The notes under the pieces are model-generated. The model saw only the letters and a list, made by a program, of their open reading frames with translations, was not told where the DNA came from and ran no database searches. A stretch of DNA of 64,000 nucleotides from Algoriphagus vanfongensis DSM 17529 (GTDB lineage Bacteria > Bacteroidota > Bacteroidia > Cytophagales > Cyclobacteriaceae): positions 248,001 to 312,000 of the forward strand of contig NZ_KE386906.1 of NCBI RefSeq assembly GCF_000429465.1. The letters are read 5' to 3'. This document shows positions 41,201 through 49,753 of the stretch, piece after piece. The position numbers and the translations under genes were made by a program. How positions within the stretch are numbered: the first letter of the stretch is position 1; every line of letters begins with the position of its first letter.

Positions 41201-43190
41201 GGCAGGAGGAGCTCTACAGGGGCAGTTGGTGGTGGAAAATCCTTTCGGTGCGACCGGAATCATGGGCAAGCTACGGGTAGAAGATTTGATTGTGATGGAC
41301 ACCCATTTGGGTAATTTGGACTTAGAGGCAACTGCCAAAAGCTTGGGGAATTATTTGTTGAATCTAGGACTGCAGGATGAAGGTGTGGAGCTTGGATTAG
41401 AGGGGAGTTTCGTGGCGGATGAAGCAGGTGGGACTTTTGACCTGAACCTAGATTTGGACAGGATCGATATGGAAAAAATAGCTTCTCTTTCTCAAGGACA
41501 ATTGACCGAAGGAAAAGGATACATCAGTGGCACGGTCAAAGCCAGCGGAAGTACCAATGATCCTAGATATGAAGGAGAATTTCAATTCCAAGAGGCATCT
41601 GTCATTCCTACGCAGTTGAGTACCACCTACGTTTTGTCGGATGAGGTGATTAGGTTGGACAACGAAGGAGTGTATTTGGATCAGTTTACTATTCGGGATG
41701 GGGAAGGAAATACTTTCGCGATCGACGGGACAGTGCTGACGGAAAGCTATACCAATCCATCTTTTGACCTCCAGATCACGGCAAAAAATTTCTTGGCTAT
41801 CAATTCTTCCAATGAAGATAATGAGTTGGTGTATGGCAAGGCAAGTTTGGACGCAGATGTCACTGTTGAGGGAGATTTGACTCTTCCTGTCGTCCGGGCC
41901 AATCTTAAAGTACGGGACAATACAGATCTGACGGTGATCATCCCCGAATCTGAGTTGGATGTGGTGGAGAGACAGGGTGTCGTGACTTTTGTCAATAAGT
42001 CTGACCCGGATGATATTTTGACGAGGCCGCTTGATCAGACTAGCAGTGGATTTTCCGGTTATGATATTCAAGCAAGTTTGGCAGTAGATTCCGAAGCTAA
42101 TTTCAAGATTGTCATCGACCCGTATACCGGGGATAATTTGACCATTGCGGGTGATTCGGAACTCAGATTGGAAATCAATCCCAATGGAAGGATGACCATG
42201 ATGGGCGACTATGAAGTTAATGATGGGTTCTACGAAATGACTTTGTATAATCTGATCAGTAAAAAGTTTGAGATCAACTCAGGGAGTCGCATCACTTGGA
42301 ATGGGGATCCTATGGATGCAAGTATGGATATTCAGGCAATATACGAAGTAGAAACAAGCGCTTCCGACTTGATGGCTTCCCAGCTTACAGGCTCCAATAC
42401 GGAAGTCAAGAGCCAGTACCAACAACGCCTCACTTTTCTGGTGTATCTCAATGTCAAAGGAGAACTCCTCAAACCTGAGATTACATTTGCTTTGGACATG
42501 CCCGAAAACCAGCGTGGAGCTTTTGGGGGAAATGTCTATTCGCGTGTCCTACAGCTCAATGGACAGGAAGATGAGCTAAACAAGCAGGTGTTTTCCCTGT
42601 TGGTTTTGGATCGCTTTTTCCCATCGCAGGGAAGCGACGGTTCCAATGGAGGAGCTGAAGCAATTGCCCGGAATAGTGCCAGCCAGATACTGTCCGATCA
42701 GATGAATGCACTCTCCAGCAAGCTTTTCGGAGACACTGGATTTTCGCTTGGCTTTGATGTGGATAGCTACCAAGACTATCAGACTGGAACTGCCCAAAAT
42801 AGGACTGATTTGAATATCAACGCTCAGCAGAAACTCTTTGATGATCGTGTGATTGTCAAGGTGGGTAGCCAAGTAGGAATAGAAGGCAACTCTCAATCTC
42901 AGGAAGAAGAAGCCAATGCTTTGCTGGCCAATATCAGTTTTGAATACCTGCTGACAGAAGATGGGCGCTGGAGAATCAGGGCATTTCGCGAAAATCAATT
43001 TGAGTCTATCATTGATGGACAGCTGTTTGTGACTGGATTGGGCTTGATTTTCAACCGGGACTTCAATGAATTTAGTGAGCTGTGGAGGCCTCCAGTTAAG
43101 GATGAAGAGGATTCTGAGGAGCAGTCGGATTCTTCAAAGAAAAATCAGCAGGGAACCAAAAAAGAAGAAAATGAAAATGAGAAAGAATAG
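38214..43190 (+). CDS. tamB: translocation/assembly module protein TamB
   Basis: A very large protein (1658 residues from the GTG at 38214) built of repeated beta-strand stretches (AsmA-like/TamB), an N-terminal membrane anchor, and the C-terminal DUF490 domain (about 1200-1590, for example LRLEINPNGRMTMMGDYEV and FEINSGSRITWNGDP). TamB proteins bridge the periplasm and move phospholipids or help insert outer-membrane proteins. The start is uncertain: in-frame sequence back to an ATT at 38148 reads ITTKRILSKIFKILGIVLGV, which completes a basic-plus-hydrophobic anchor, whereas the GTG start cuts it. The downstream tamL begins inside its end (20-nt overlap), giving a coupled pair. Confidence 0.93.
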   Translation: MILIAVVLFIRSPWGQAVVVEKASAFIREKTDTEFHIGRLYVTFSGNVYLEDFYLEDQNQDTLLYSKKLEAGLALAPFFSTGKIHVTKLHWEDLMARVSRREETGKFNFDFLLEAFAADSSAADTPTDTTGSDPLIIEISSTRLRNFDLSYQDEELGIDALLKMGELEVDIPEINLETYFFEVEEVALRNTQVKYHQTKAFPPSEEEAEEAPLPILELGSLSLSQVSVDYQSVPDQMEAQADLGWLEIQLPEANLAEQLVHLKLAEVQETKIRYADYSTTPIQDSSSESESAEFTWPEWDVRLDKISIEGTELAYQTTGSVGRDGVFDPNNILIQDLLLDLEDLQLDESAFEADLNDFRFKERSGFELETLTLGLEVSSTETRINDLEVKTNRSQLELESLFEYSSISQLINQPDLLQVELAISDTYLDLRDAYFFSPELAQDTLLSKLAQAPIRLEGTVSGDTEALDLDQLDLAWSETRLTANGRLLDWMDPDRIVVDLPEIHIASVRQDLVKWVDEQAMGIKLPEELEVNSQIRGSLQDIWAKVEVESSLGEIFLDATYQDSEQLAFDAKLDVQNFQLGNLLQTPELDTLSFQVLAKGSGRDLYALNAELTSVFERLPVYGGDYSGLLLEGKLVDGAGDVQMALDQEFLKFDLSTHLDLDSVNSKINLVLNLEGADFKEMGLTGENSRAKLQLEADFEGNPESFDLKAFLHDGNVFYKDRNYQTGDLQVDASLRPDSTSVTIDSKVVNGYVRTNTDPSQLQQALSELFTHYLDSSSQARETQDSLVMQLDLSISDDPLLSEVLLGGLEDFDSAKIKVDFVQARDSLVASVDFPYINYAGTELDSLRVRINADRTDLDLELGFLALNTGPIAMQKTSFSGVLENSMMNMDFYTYHEEEVLAHVPFQIGIHGDSVEVHLVPEDLILDNSPWQIPESNLVVYSTGNLEFREFDLSSESQRLQIQNDIPGFTEKNLAVDFSDFRLETLTGLLNATDTLAGGALQGQLVVENPFGATGIMGKLRVEDLIVMDTHLGNLDLEATAKSLGNYLLNLGLQDEGVELGLEGSFVADEAGGTFDLNLDLDRIDMEKIASLSQGQLTEGKGYISGTVKASGSTNDPRYEGEFQFQEASVIPTQLSTTYVLSDEVIRLDNEGVYLDQFTIRDGEGNTFAIDGTVLTESYTNPSFDLQITAKNFLAINSSNEDNELVYGKASLDADVTVEGDLTLPVVRANLKVRDNTDLTVIIPESELDVVERQGVVTFVNKSDPDDILTRPLDQTSSGFSGYDIQASLAVDSEANFKIVIDPYTGDNLTIAGDSELRLEINPNGRMTMMGDYEVNDGFYEMTLYNLISKKFEINSGSRITWNGDPMDASMDIQAIYEVETSASDLMASQLTGSNTEVKSQYQQRLTFLVYLNVKGELLKPEITFALDMPENQRGAFGGNVYSRVLQLNGQEDELNKQVFSLLVLDRFFPSQGSDGSNGGAEAIARNSASQILSDQMNALSSKLFGDTGFSLGFDVDSYQDYQTGTAQNRTDLNINAQQKLFDDRVIVKVGSQVGIEGNSQSQEEEANALLANISFEYLLTEDGRWRIRAFRENQFESIIDGQLFVTGLGLIFNRDFNEFSELWRPPVKDEEDSEEQSDSSKKNQQGTKKEENENEKE

Positions 43191-45462
43191 CCCCATATTT
43201 TCTCTGGCAGTCCTGCTACTTCTGGTTGGTTGTAGTGTCAAAAAGTTTATTCCAGAGGAGGAGATGCTGTACAAAGGCGCTGAGCTGGAAGCTCAATACA
43301 GCGAAAAAGTAAGGGGTAGAAAGCAGATTACTGAAGAACTCGAAGGGCTGATGAGACCGGATCCCAATCGAAAGATTCTTGGCATGTACGTAGGACTCTG
43401 GGCCCACTATAAGAGTCAAGAGGATAGCCCCGGGTTTATTCCCAAGTTTCTGAATAAAAAAATAGGAGAAAAGCCTGTTTATTTTTCTCAAGTAGATCCG
43501 GCCAGAACCGAAGAGCTGATTATCAATCGACTGGAAAATAGAGGGTTTTTCTATAGCCAGGCTACATCAGAAGTGAAGATGAAAAATCAATTTGCTTCTG
43601 TAAAATACACGGCGGAGATCACCGAGCCCTACAAAATGGATACTCTGATTCTTGAGAGGGATTCTTTGGAAATCGAACATGAAATGCTCCTTGCTCAAGA
43701 AGAGAGCTTTTTGCAAAAAGGAGATCGATTTGATCTGGACCGGTTCAAAAAGGAAAGGGATCGAATAGACTCTTTGCTCAAATCTAAGGGGTACTATAAT
43801 TTTAATTCGGACTATTTGATTTTCGAAGCGGATACCAATGATACGGATTCACTGAGGAATTTCAGGCTCTATCTGAGGTTGAAGAATAATGTACCGGACA
43901 ATGGGCTTGTTCCCTATGTGGTCGATAGCATCTTGGTGTTTCCCAATTATTCTGTAGAAGAACAGGCTAGCGATGCTGACACCGTACGATATAATGAAAA
44001 ACAATACATCCAAGAGGGCACAGTTTTCAAAGAAGAACTATTGGATCAGTACATCCTCATTGAAAACGGCAAACGCTATGATCCGCACAAATCAAGGCTG
44101 AGTAGTAACAGGTTGAGTGCAATAGGCAATTACAAATTTGTCAACCTGAGGTATAAAGATTTAAACAAATTTGACTCGACAGGGCATTTGAGAGCAGATT
44201 TTCAGCTTTCTCCGATGACCAAGCGATCTGTTCGAACGGAGTTGCTGGGTGTGTCCAAGTCCAACAGTTTTGCCGGTCCGGCAGTGACATTGAGCTATAA
44301 AAACAGAAATCTATTTCATGGGGGCGAGATGCTCAATCTCAGCGCCCGGGCTGGATATGAATTCCAAGTTGCCAAAGGGGATCGGACGGGACTTCAGTCC
44401 TTCGAGTTGGGGCTACAGGGAGATTTGGTCTTTCCTCGGATTATCTTTTTTGTGCCAATCAGGGAGAGGTTTAGCTATTCGGTGCCAAAGACCAAGGCCA
44501 GCCTGGGTGTGGAATACCTGAGTAGGGGGGGCTTGTATCGCTTAAATTCTTTCTATTCTTCCTTTGGGTACTTCTGGAATGCAAATCGCTTTGCCTATCA
44601 TGAGTTTAATCCGATCAGTGTCAATTTGGTCAATTTGACCCAAACTTCTCCTGAGTTTGAGGAGATTCTTGACAACAATCCATTTTTGAGAAGAAGTTTT
44701 GAACAAAATTTTATCCTTGGAATCAATTATCTATTCAATTACAATAAGCTGAATGATAGATTTCGAACTCACGCCTATTTTTTAGGCTTTGGGGTAGATT
44801 TTGCAGGCAATCTAGCTCATGGGCTTGAGTCACTTTTCAATTCGGATGATGGGAAGGTTTTTGGCCTGGAATACGCACAGTATGGGAAGTTTGACTTGGA
44901 TTTGCGCTATCATCTCAATTTTGGGAAAGAGCAGACGATCGCTACTAGACTATTTGCTGGTTGGGGCATCCCCTTAGGAAGAAGTGTTTCTTTGCCTTAC
45001 TCCAAACAGTTTTTCTCAGGAGGGCCTCACAGCATCCGGGCCTTTCGGATCCGTTCCATTGGTCCTGGTAGTTATCGCCCAGAGGCCTCGGATGTGAATT
45101 CGTATTTTGATCAGGCAGGGGATATTCGGCTGGAAGGGAATATTGAGTATCGGTTTCCGATATTCTCGTTTTTGAAGGGGGCGCTATTCATGGATGCCGG
45201 TAATATTTGGCTTCAAAATGAAAATGAAGCTTTGCCAGGAGGAAAGTTCAGTTCGAATTGGTGGAAAGAGATTGCTGTCGGAACAGGAGTTGGGATGCGG
45301 ATAGATATTCAGTTTTTCGTTTTGCGGTTTGATTTGGCCATTCCAGTACGCTTTCCATATTTGCCGGATGGAGAGCAATGGGGCAATAGTTTTGATATAG
45401 GAAGCAAATCCTGGAGAAGAGAAAACCTTATTTTCAATTTTGCGATAGGGTATCCGTTTTAA
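43171..45462 (+). CDS. tamL: translocation and assembly module lipoprotein TamL (Omp85)
   Basis: A 763-residue outer-membrane protein from the ATG at 43171 (MKMRKNSPIFSLAVLLLLVGCS). The signal has a lipobox with Cys at 21, the feature that separates Bacteroidota TamL from TamA. POTRA-type domains fill about 100-380 (ENRGFFYSQATSEVKM, SKGYYNF, IGNYKFVNLRYKD), and the Omp85 16-strand barrel fills about 390-763, with the conserved KQFFSGGPHSIRAFRIRSIGPG motif in the L6 loop region. It works with TamB in the outer membrane. The open frame to 43066 lies inside tamB and is not used. Confidence 0.93.
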   Translation: MKMRKNSPIFSLAVLLLLVGCSVKKFIPEEEMLYKGAELEAQYSEKVRGRKQITEELEGLMRPDPNRKILGMYVGLWAHYKSQEDSPGFIPKFLNKKIGEKPVYFSQVDPARTEELIINRLENRGFFYSQATSEVKMKNQFASVKYTAEITEPYKMDTLILERDSLEIEHEMLLAQEESFLQKGDRFDLDRFKKERDRIDSLLKSKGYYNFNSDYLIFEADTNDTDSLRNFRLYLRLKNNVPDNGLVPYVVDSILVFPNYSVEEQASDADTVRYNEKQYIQEGTVFKEELLDQYILIENGKRYDPHKSRLSSNRLSAIGNYKFVNLRYKDLNKFDSTGHLRADFQLSPMTKRSVRTELLGVSKSNSFAGPAVTLSYKNRNLFHGGEMLNLSARAGYEFQVAKGDRTGLQSFELGLQGDLVFPRIIFFVPIRERFSYSVPKTKASLGVEYLSRGGLYRLNSFYSSFGYFWNANRFAYHEFNPISVNLVNLTQTSPEFEEILDNNPFLRRSFEQNFILGINYLFNYNKLNDRFRTHAYFLGFGVDFAGNLAHGLESLFNSDDGKVFGLEYAQYGKFDLDLRYHLNFGKEQTIATRLFAGWGIPLGRSVSLPYSKQFFSGGPHSIRAFRIRSIGPGSYRPEASDVNSYFDQAGDIRLEGNIEYRFPIFSFLKGALFMDAGNIWLQNENEALPGGKFSSNWWKEIAVGTGVGMRIDIQFFVLRFDLAIPVRFPYLPDGEQWGNSFDIGSKSWRRENLIFNFAIGYPF

Positions 45463-45507
45463 TCTATCAACCTTGTGTTTTGGGCTATTTAAGCACTTTT
45501 TCTACAT

Positions 45508-45529
45508 TGTCGGGTAAATGTCGGGTCAA
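45508..45529. promoter_or_regulatory. direct repeat, possible operator of the XRE gene
   Basis: TGTCGGGTAAA (45508-45518) is followed at once by TGTCGGGTCAA (45519-45529), a head-to-tail 11-bp repeat, one helical turn apart, about 75 nt before the ATG of the XRE-type regulator. The position suits autoregulation. Confidence 0.4.
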
Positions 45530-45604
45530 ATCCGAGTGTTTTTCGCCCTTTGTCTCGACCTAAAAAGAGAAATTGCCATGGTTAAATCAAAATCACAATT
45601 CACA

Positions 45605-46411
45605 ATGAAACAACCAGAATTAGGCAAAAGAATCTCTGAAATGAGAAAAGCAAAAGGACTGACGCAAGAGCAGTTGGTCGAGATGTGCAATCTGAATGTG
45701 CGGACTATCCAACGGATCGAAGCAGGGGAGGTGACTCCAAGAAGCTATACGGTCAAGGCTTTGTTTGAAGCCTTGGGAATTGAAGGTAAAGAGGTGGAAC
45801 CTACAGAATCCGAGCTCCCCCACTCATCCAAACTACCGTGGCTATACGCAGGCTTGGTGGGCGGTCTTGTTTACTTTTTTCTATCATACTTTGAAATCAG
45901 TATGGAGATAGAATGGGTGGAAGGAGTTCTTCTCAATGAGACATCCTTAGCTTGGGTCAAAGCAGGAGTCTTAGTTACATTCTCTCTGTTTCTATTAGGC
46001 TTGAAACAAATGGCAGTGGTCTTCCCAAATAAGCTATTAAAAATTGCACTTCTCTTGATGCTGATATTTAATGCTTTTTGGATTGGAGTGGATCTGATTT
46101 GCTTGATGAGCGATGCTTATGCTATTGAAGATTATTACTTTGTCAAGCTGGCCTCGTTTGGTTTGGCTTATGGCCTGATGGGGGTTGGATATCTATCCTA
46201 TAAAAACCTCTGGTCTACAATCCCTCAAATCATCGGAGCACTGGGCATCGTCGCGGGAGTAATGATTTTTTCTGTCATCGGAGCTTTGTTTGGACTGATT
46301 CCGCTGACTTTGTTTGAATTGGGAGAAATTGGATTTTTAATCTGGGGCATTACTAAAATCGGGAGAACTTCTTCTCCCGATTCTATTTTTAGCTCTCAAG
46401 TATCTGCTTAA
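45605..46411 (+). CDS. XRE-type HTH protein with C-terminal membrane domain
   Basis: A 268-residue protein from the ATG at 45605 (another ATG lies at 45578). Residues about 5-58 are a Cro/CI HTH (LGKRISEMRKAKGLTQEQL, LNVRTIQRIEAGEVTPR). The rest, from about 78, holds about five membrane helices (WLYAGLVGGLVYFFL and VLVTFSLFLLGL among them). HTH-plus-TM proteins of this kind are membrane-tethered regulators of unknown signal. Its 3' end overlaps the convergent menD gene by 23 nt. A direct repeat upstream may be its operator. Confidence 0.8.
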   Translation: MKQPELGKRISEMRKAKGLTQEQLVEMCNLNVRTIQRIEAGEVTPRSYTVKALFEALGIEGKEVEPTESELPHSSKLPWLYAGLVGGLVYFFLSYFEISMEIEWVEGVLLNETSLAWVKAGVLVTFSLFLLGLKQMAVVFPNKLLKIALLLMLIFNAFWIGVDLICLMSDAYAIEDYYFVKLASFGLAYGLMGVGYLSYKNLWSTIPQIIGALGIVAGVMIFSVIGALFGLIPLTLFELGEIGFLIWGITKIGRTSSPDSIFSSQVSA

Positions 46412-48074
46412 TTTTTTCCTTTACTGATTTGAGTATCTCAGCATTTTTTGGACTTGAAGTTTCGATTTCCAAGATTTTAGGATGAATCCCGGGACTGTAA
46501 AAATCAGAAAGTGCTGTGCTGAGCTCATCTTGAGTGGTGACTTTGCTGTAGAAAAATCCAAATTCGGTAGCTAGATGGTCGGCAGTCAGACTTTGCTTAG
46601 TTTCAAAAAACTCTTCAAGTTCTGGTTGATTGGCTGGTCCCTCGATCAATCGGAAAATTCCCCCAGCATGATTGTTCAGTAGGATTATCCGTAGATTTGG
46701 CATAGTATAGTTGTGCCAAAAAGCATTGCGATCGTAGAAAAATGCCAAATCTCCTGTAATCAAAGTGACCGGGTCTTTGGTTGTAAAAGTGCAGCCTACA
46801 GCAGTGCTTGAGGACCCATCTATCCCACTGGTGCCGCGGTTGCAGTATAGTTCCTGCTCACGCTTTCCCAGTTGATTGATGTAGCGTACGGACATCGAAT
46901 TGGCCAGATGAATCTTTCCTATTCTAGGGATATGTTTTACGACACAGTCTAAGGCTGCATATTCTCCAAATGGCAGACTTTGAAGGATTGGAGTCAAATT
47001 GGCTGCAACTAAATTTTCCAGCGCTACCCAAGAGCTTTTGAACTCGATGTCTTGATCTCCTAGATTTTGAGTAAGCCAAGTCAGAAACAAAGTAGGTGAA
47101 CTAGGCAGGATTTGTGTCAAACTCTGGAATGTGTCTCTTGTTTTTCCCTCTTCCTGTATATGCCAATGAGGAACCTTACATTTCCTCAGAAATAATTTCA
47201 GGGGTTTTGAAATAATGGATTTTCCAAAGCTTAAGATCAGGTCAGGCTTGAGTGTAGCAGCGATAGCATCATTGCCTAACCAGTGATCATGTAGGCTGAT
47301 GGTGTGCTCAGATTGCAAATTAGATATAGTATCCGTCACGACTACCACATGTTTTTCTTGAGCGAGTTGGTCCAATAGCTGTTGTATTGCTTTATTGGGA
47401 TCCTGCTGACCAACTATGACTAAGATTTTTTTCGTCAGTTGGAGCCTACTGCTGAGCTGGGTGTAGGTAGTCGGATCCAGATCTGCAATACGCGCGATGC
47501 GGTTGAAAACTTTTGGGTTCTCCGGAAATACGATGACTTCTTCCTTGGGAGGATAGAATGGCTCCCGGAGAGGAATATTGATATGAACAGGTCCCAATGG
47601 TGCCTGCATGGCCACATTTAGCGCTTCATTGACTAATCTGCTGCTATGCCACGCCAAGTCGGCTTGATTAGTTTGGTCTGGAAGTTCGTAGCTCGCTTTG
47701 ACATGCTTTCCATAGACATCCTGCTGAAAAATAGTCTGCCCGTCAAATTGATCTATCCATTCGCAAGGTCGATCAGCGGTTAAGATGAGTAAGGGGATTT
47801 CTTGAAAGAATGCTTCAGCAATCGCCGGATAATAATTCAGCGCAGCAGAACCGCTCGTGCAGACCAGAGCTACTGGTTTTTTGAGTTGCTGCGCCATGCC
47901 CAAAGCAATGAATGCAGCCGAACGTTCATCAGAGATGGTTCTGGCTTGAATATCCGGGTGTCTGGCAAAAGCCAGCGTCAAAGGAGCACACCTGGAACCT
48001 GGCGAAAGAATCACATGGTGAACGCCTTTTTTGGCACAGATTGCGACCAGATCAATAATAGAAGAAGGGATCAA
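46389..48074 (-). CDS. menD: 2-succinyl-5-enolpyruvyl-6-hydroxy-3-cyclohexene-1-carboxylate synthase
   Basis: A 561-residue ThDP enzyme. The Pyr domain begins HVILSPGSRCAPLTLAFARHP and includes DERSAAFIALG, with the activating Glu. The PP domain has NRGTSGIDGSSSTAVG and the ThDP/Mg motif GDLAFFYDRNAFW, then NNHAGGIFRLI. MenD joins isochorismate and 2-oxoglutarate in menaquinone synthesis. The start codon is TTG at 48074, overlapping the menF stop by 4 nt. Gene order menI-menF-menD forms a coupled operon; the other men genes are not in the window. Confidence 0.95.
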   Translation of the reverse strand: MIPSSIIDLVAICAKKGVHHVILSPGSRCAPLTLAFARHPDIQARTISDERSAAFIALGMAQQLKKPVALVCTSGSAALNYYPAIAEAFFQEIPLLILTADRPCEWIDQFDGQTIFQQDVYGKHVKASYELPDQTNQADLAWHSSRLVNEALNVAMQAPLGPVHINIPLREPFYPPKEEVIVFPENPKVFNRIARIADLDPTTYTQLSSRLQLTKKILVIVGQQDPNKAIQQLLDQLAQEKHVVVVTDTISNLQSEHTISLHDHWLGNDAIAATLKPDLILSFGKSIISKPLKLFLRKCKVPHWHIQEEGKTRDTFQSLTQILPSSPTLFLTWLTQNLGDQDIEFKSSWVALENLVAANLTPILQSLPFGEYAALDCVVKHIPRIGKIHLANSMSVRYINQLGKREQELYCNRGTSGIDGSSSTAVGCTFTTKDPVTLITGDLAFFYDRNAFWHNYTMPNLRIILLNNHAGGIFRLIEGPANQPELEEFFETKQSLTADHLATEFGFFYSKVTTQDELSTALSDFYSPGIHPKILEIETSSPKNAEILKSVKEKIKQILES

Positions 48075-49282
48075 GCTTGTGAGTTTTGGATGAATTTACC
48101 GATGATTTCGCATTTCATTTCGGTTTCCTCCCATTCTTTGGCAGGATCGGAATCTTCAGTGACTCCAGCTCCGGCATAAAGTGTGACTTTTCCATCCTGA
48201 AATGAAGCTGTTCTCAAGTTTACAAAGATCGAAGTAGAATCCGCGATATTCACTGGGCCGATGAACCCTGCAAAAAAGGAACGATCAAACCCTTCATTTT
48301 TCTTGAGGAAATCATGGGATTCTTTTCTAGGCATGCCACAGACAGCAGAGGTAGGATGCAGGAGATCTAGCATTACAGTACCTAGTTGAGGGAAGTTGGT
48401 CTCCTTCATATTGACACGGAAGTCGGACCGAAGGTGAAGAAGGCTTCCGGCCATGACGGTTTTGGGACCATGCTCATCGTATTCTCTGAGACGGATTCTT
48501 TTGAAACAATCCACGATATAGCGACTTACTAGTGCCTGCTCTTCAATTTCTTTTTGGGTCCAAGCTGCAGTTTTGAGAGGATTTTCTCCTTTGGCTGCCT
48601 GTGTCCCTGCCAATGACATAGTGTAAAACTCATCGCCTTTGGTTTCGATCAGTACTTCTGGACTTGCTCCAAGCCAGGTGCCTATTTGAGGGAGATGAAA
48701 GAAATTGACAAAGGAGTTGGGAGATGCTTGCAGTAGACGATGGATCGCTATGGCCAAATCAAAATTCTCAGGAATATCCATACTCTTGGTGCGGGCGGGC
48801 ACCACTTTTTCTAGAAAGCCATCTTGAATAGATCGAATACCTTTTTCTACCAATTCAATAAAATGATCTCTGGAGTCTCCTTCGGCTTCTTTGGTACTGC
48901 CGCTAGTCAGAGATTGGGTTTTAGAAATTGATTTGAGTGCTTTCTGTGGCGACGTATCAGAATTGATCCGAACCCATTCTGGCAGCTCTTGCTCATCGAG
49001 ATCCTGGTCCAGTTCCAAACTGAAATAGTTGGATGCCTGAATGAAGTAGGCTTCTTTATCTTTTTGGTCTTCAAAAGGATGGGCGATGAATCCTGCAGGC
49101 AATTCTTCTAGCTGAAGTGACACTTTTTTGACGTGCTCATCTCCGTCTAATGCAAATTCCAATAGATTGGATTTGGGTTTTCTCCATATGGCAAAGGACC
49201 CTCCGGAACCAAAGCCTGCTCGAAGGAATCGGTCCAAGACCTGGGTAATTGTAAGCGAATTTAGTTGGATAGATTCGATCAT
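48071..49282 (-). CDS. menF: isochorismate synthase
   Basis: A 403-residue chorismate-binding enzyme. The C-terminal catalytic domain (about 135-400) has KVVPARTKS, GTWLGASPEVLIE, MSLAGTQAAKGENP, HPTSAVCGMPRKES and the AGAGVTEDSDPAKEWEETEMK signature. The N-terminal part is shorter and variable. It converts chorismate to isochorismate, the first step of menaquinone synthesis; there is no sign of siderophore genes nearby. It overlaps menI upstream and menD downstream by 4 nt each. Confidence 0.94.
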   Translation of the reverse strand: MIESIQLNSLTITQVLDRFLRAGFGSGGSFAIWRKPKSNLLEFALDGDEHVKKVSLQLEELPAGFIAHPFEDQKDKEAYFIQASNYFSLELDQDLDEQELPEWVRINSDTSPQKALKSISKTQSLTSGSTKEAEGDSRDHFIELVEKGIRSIQDGFLEKVVPARTKSMDIPENFDLAIAIHRLLQASPNSFVNFFHLPQIGTWLGASPEVLIETKGDEFYTMSLAGTQAAKGENPLKTAAWTQKEIEEQALVSRYIVDCFKRIRLREYDEHGPKTVMAGSLLHLRSDFRVNMKETNFPQLGTVMLDLLHPTSAVCGMPRKESHDFLKKNEGFDRSFFAGFIGPVNIADSTSIFVNLRTASFQDGKVTLYAGAGVTEDSDPAKEWEETEMKCEIIGKFIQNSQA

Positions 49283-49701
49283 TTTCTATCTAAAATAGCT
49301 AGGGTGATTCTACTGATGCAGCACAGCGCTTTGGCTTCATTGAAGATTTTGATTTCCCATACTTGAGTGGATTTTCCCACGTGGATAGGACTGGCTTTGC
49401 CTGTGACTTTGCCTTCAGTGACGGATTTTAAGTGATTGGCATTGATCTCCAAGCCTACGCATAGCTGCTTTTGACTATCTACAGTCATAGCACCGGCGAC
49501 AGAACCTAAAGTCTCGGCCAGCACTACGCTTGCACCTCCATGTAACAGACCAAAGGGCTGTTTGGTTCGAGAATCGACCGGCATAGTCGCTTCAATAAAA
49601 TCATCTCCAATGGCGGTAAACTCAATCCCGAGATGCTCCACCATATTTCCTTTGCTCATCAAGTTGAGCTGATCCAAATCAGGCTTTGAACGAAAGACCA
49701 T
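49279..49701 (-). CDS. menI: 1,4-dihydroxy-2-naphthoyl-CoA hydrolase (hotdog thioesterase)
   Basis: A 140-residue hotdog thioesterase that resembles E. coli MenI/YdiI along its whole length. It has the DSRTKQPFGLLHGGASVVLAE block (about 43-63) with the catalytic Glu, VGLEINANHLKS, and the C-terminal CCISRITLAIL. MenI releases CoA from DHNA-CoA before prenylation. It is the first gene of the menI-menF-menD set, which supports the role. A PaaI-type relative is the alternative. Confidence 0.88.
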   Translation of the reverse strand: MVFRSKPDLDQLNLMSKGNMVEHLGIEFTAIGDDFIEATMPVDSRTKQPFGLLHGGASVVLAETLGSVAGAMTVDSQKQLCVGLEINANHLKSVTEGKVTGKASPIHVGKSTQVWEIKIFNEAKALCCISRITLAILDRK

Positions 49702-49738
49702 GTATTTCTAAAAGGATTTGTTTTTCTTTGGGCTTGGA

Positions 49739-49746
49739 CAAAAATA
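49739..49746 (-). promoter_or_regulatory. possible -7 element of the men operon
   Basis: TATTTTTG on the minus strand matches TAnnTTTG about 38 nt upstream of the menI ATG at 49701. No good -33 TTTG is seen at the expected distance. Confidence 0.35.
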
Positions 49747-49753
49747 GAGAAAC

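Noticed and set aside
41448..42071. Long minus-strand frame inside tamB
   Set aside because: It is a shadow of the tamB coding sequence; the composition is that of a reverse-strand artefact.
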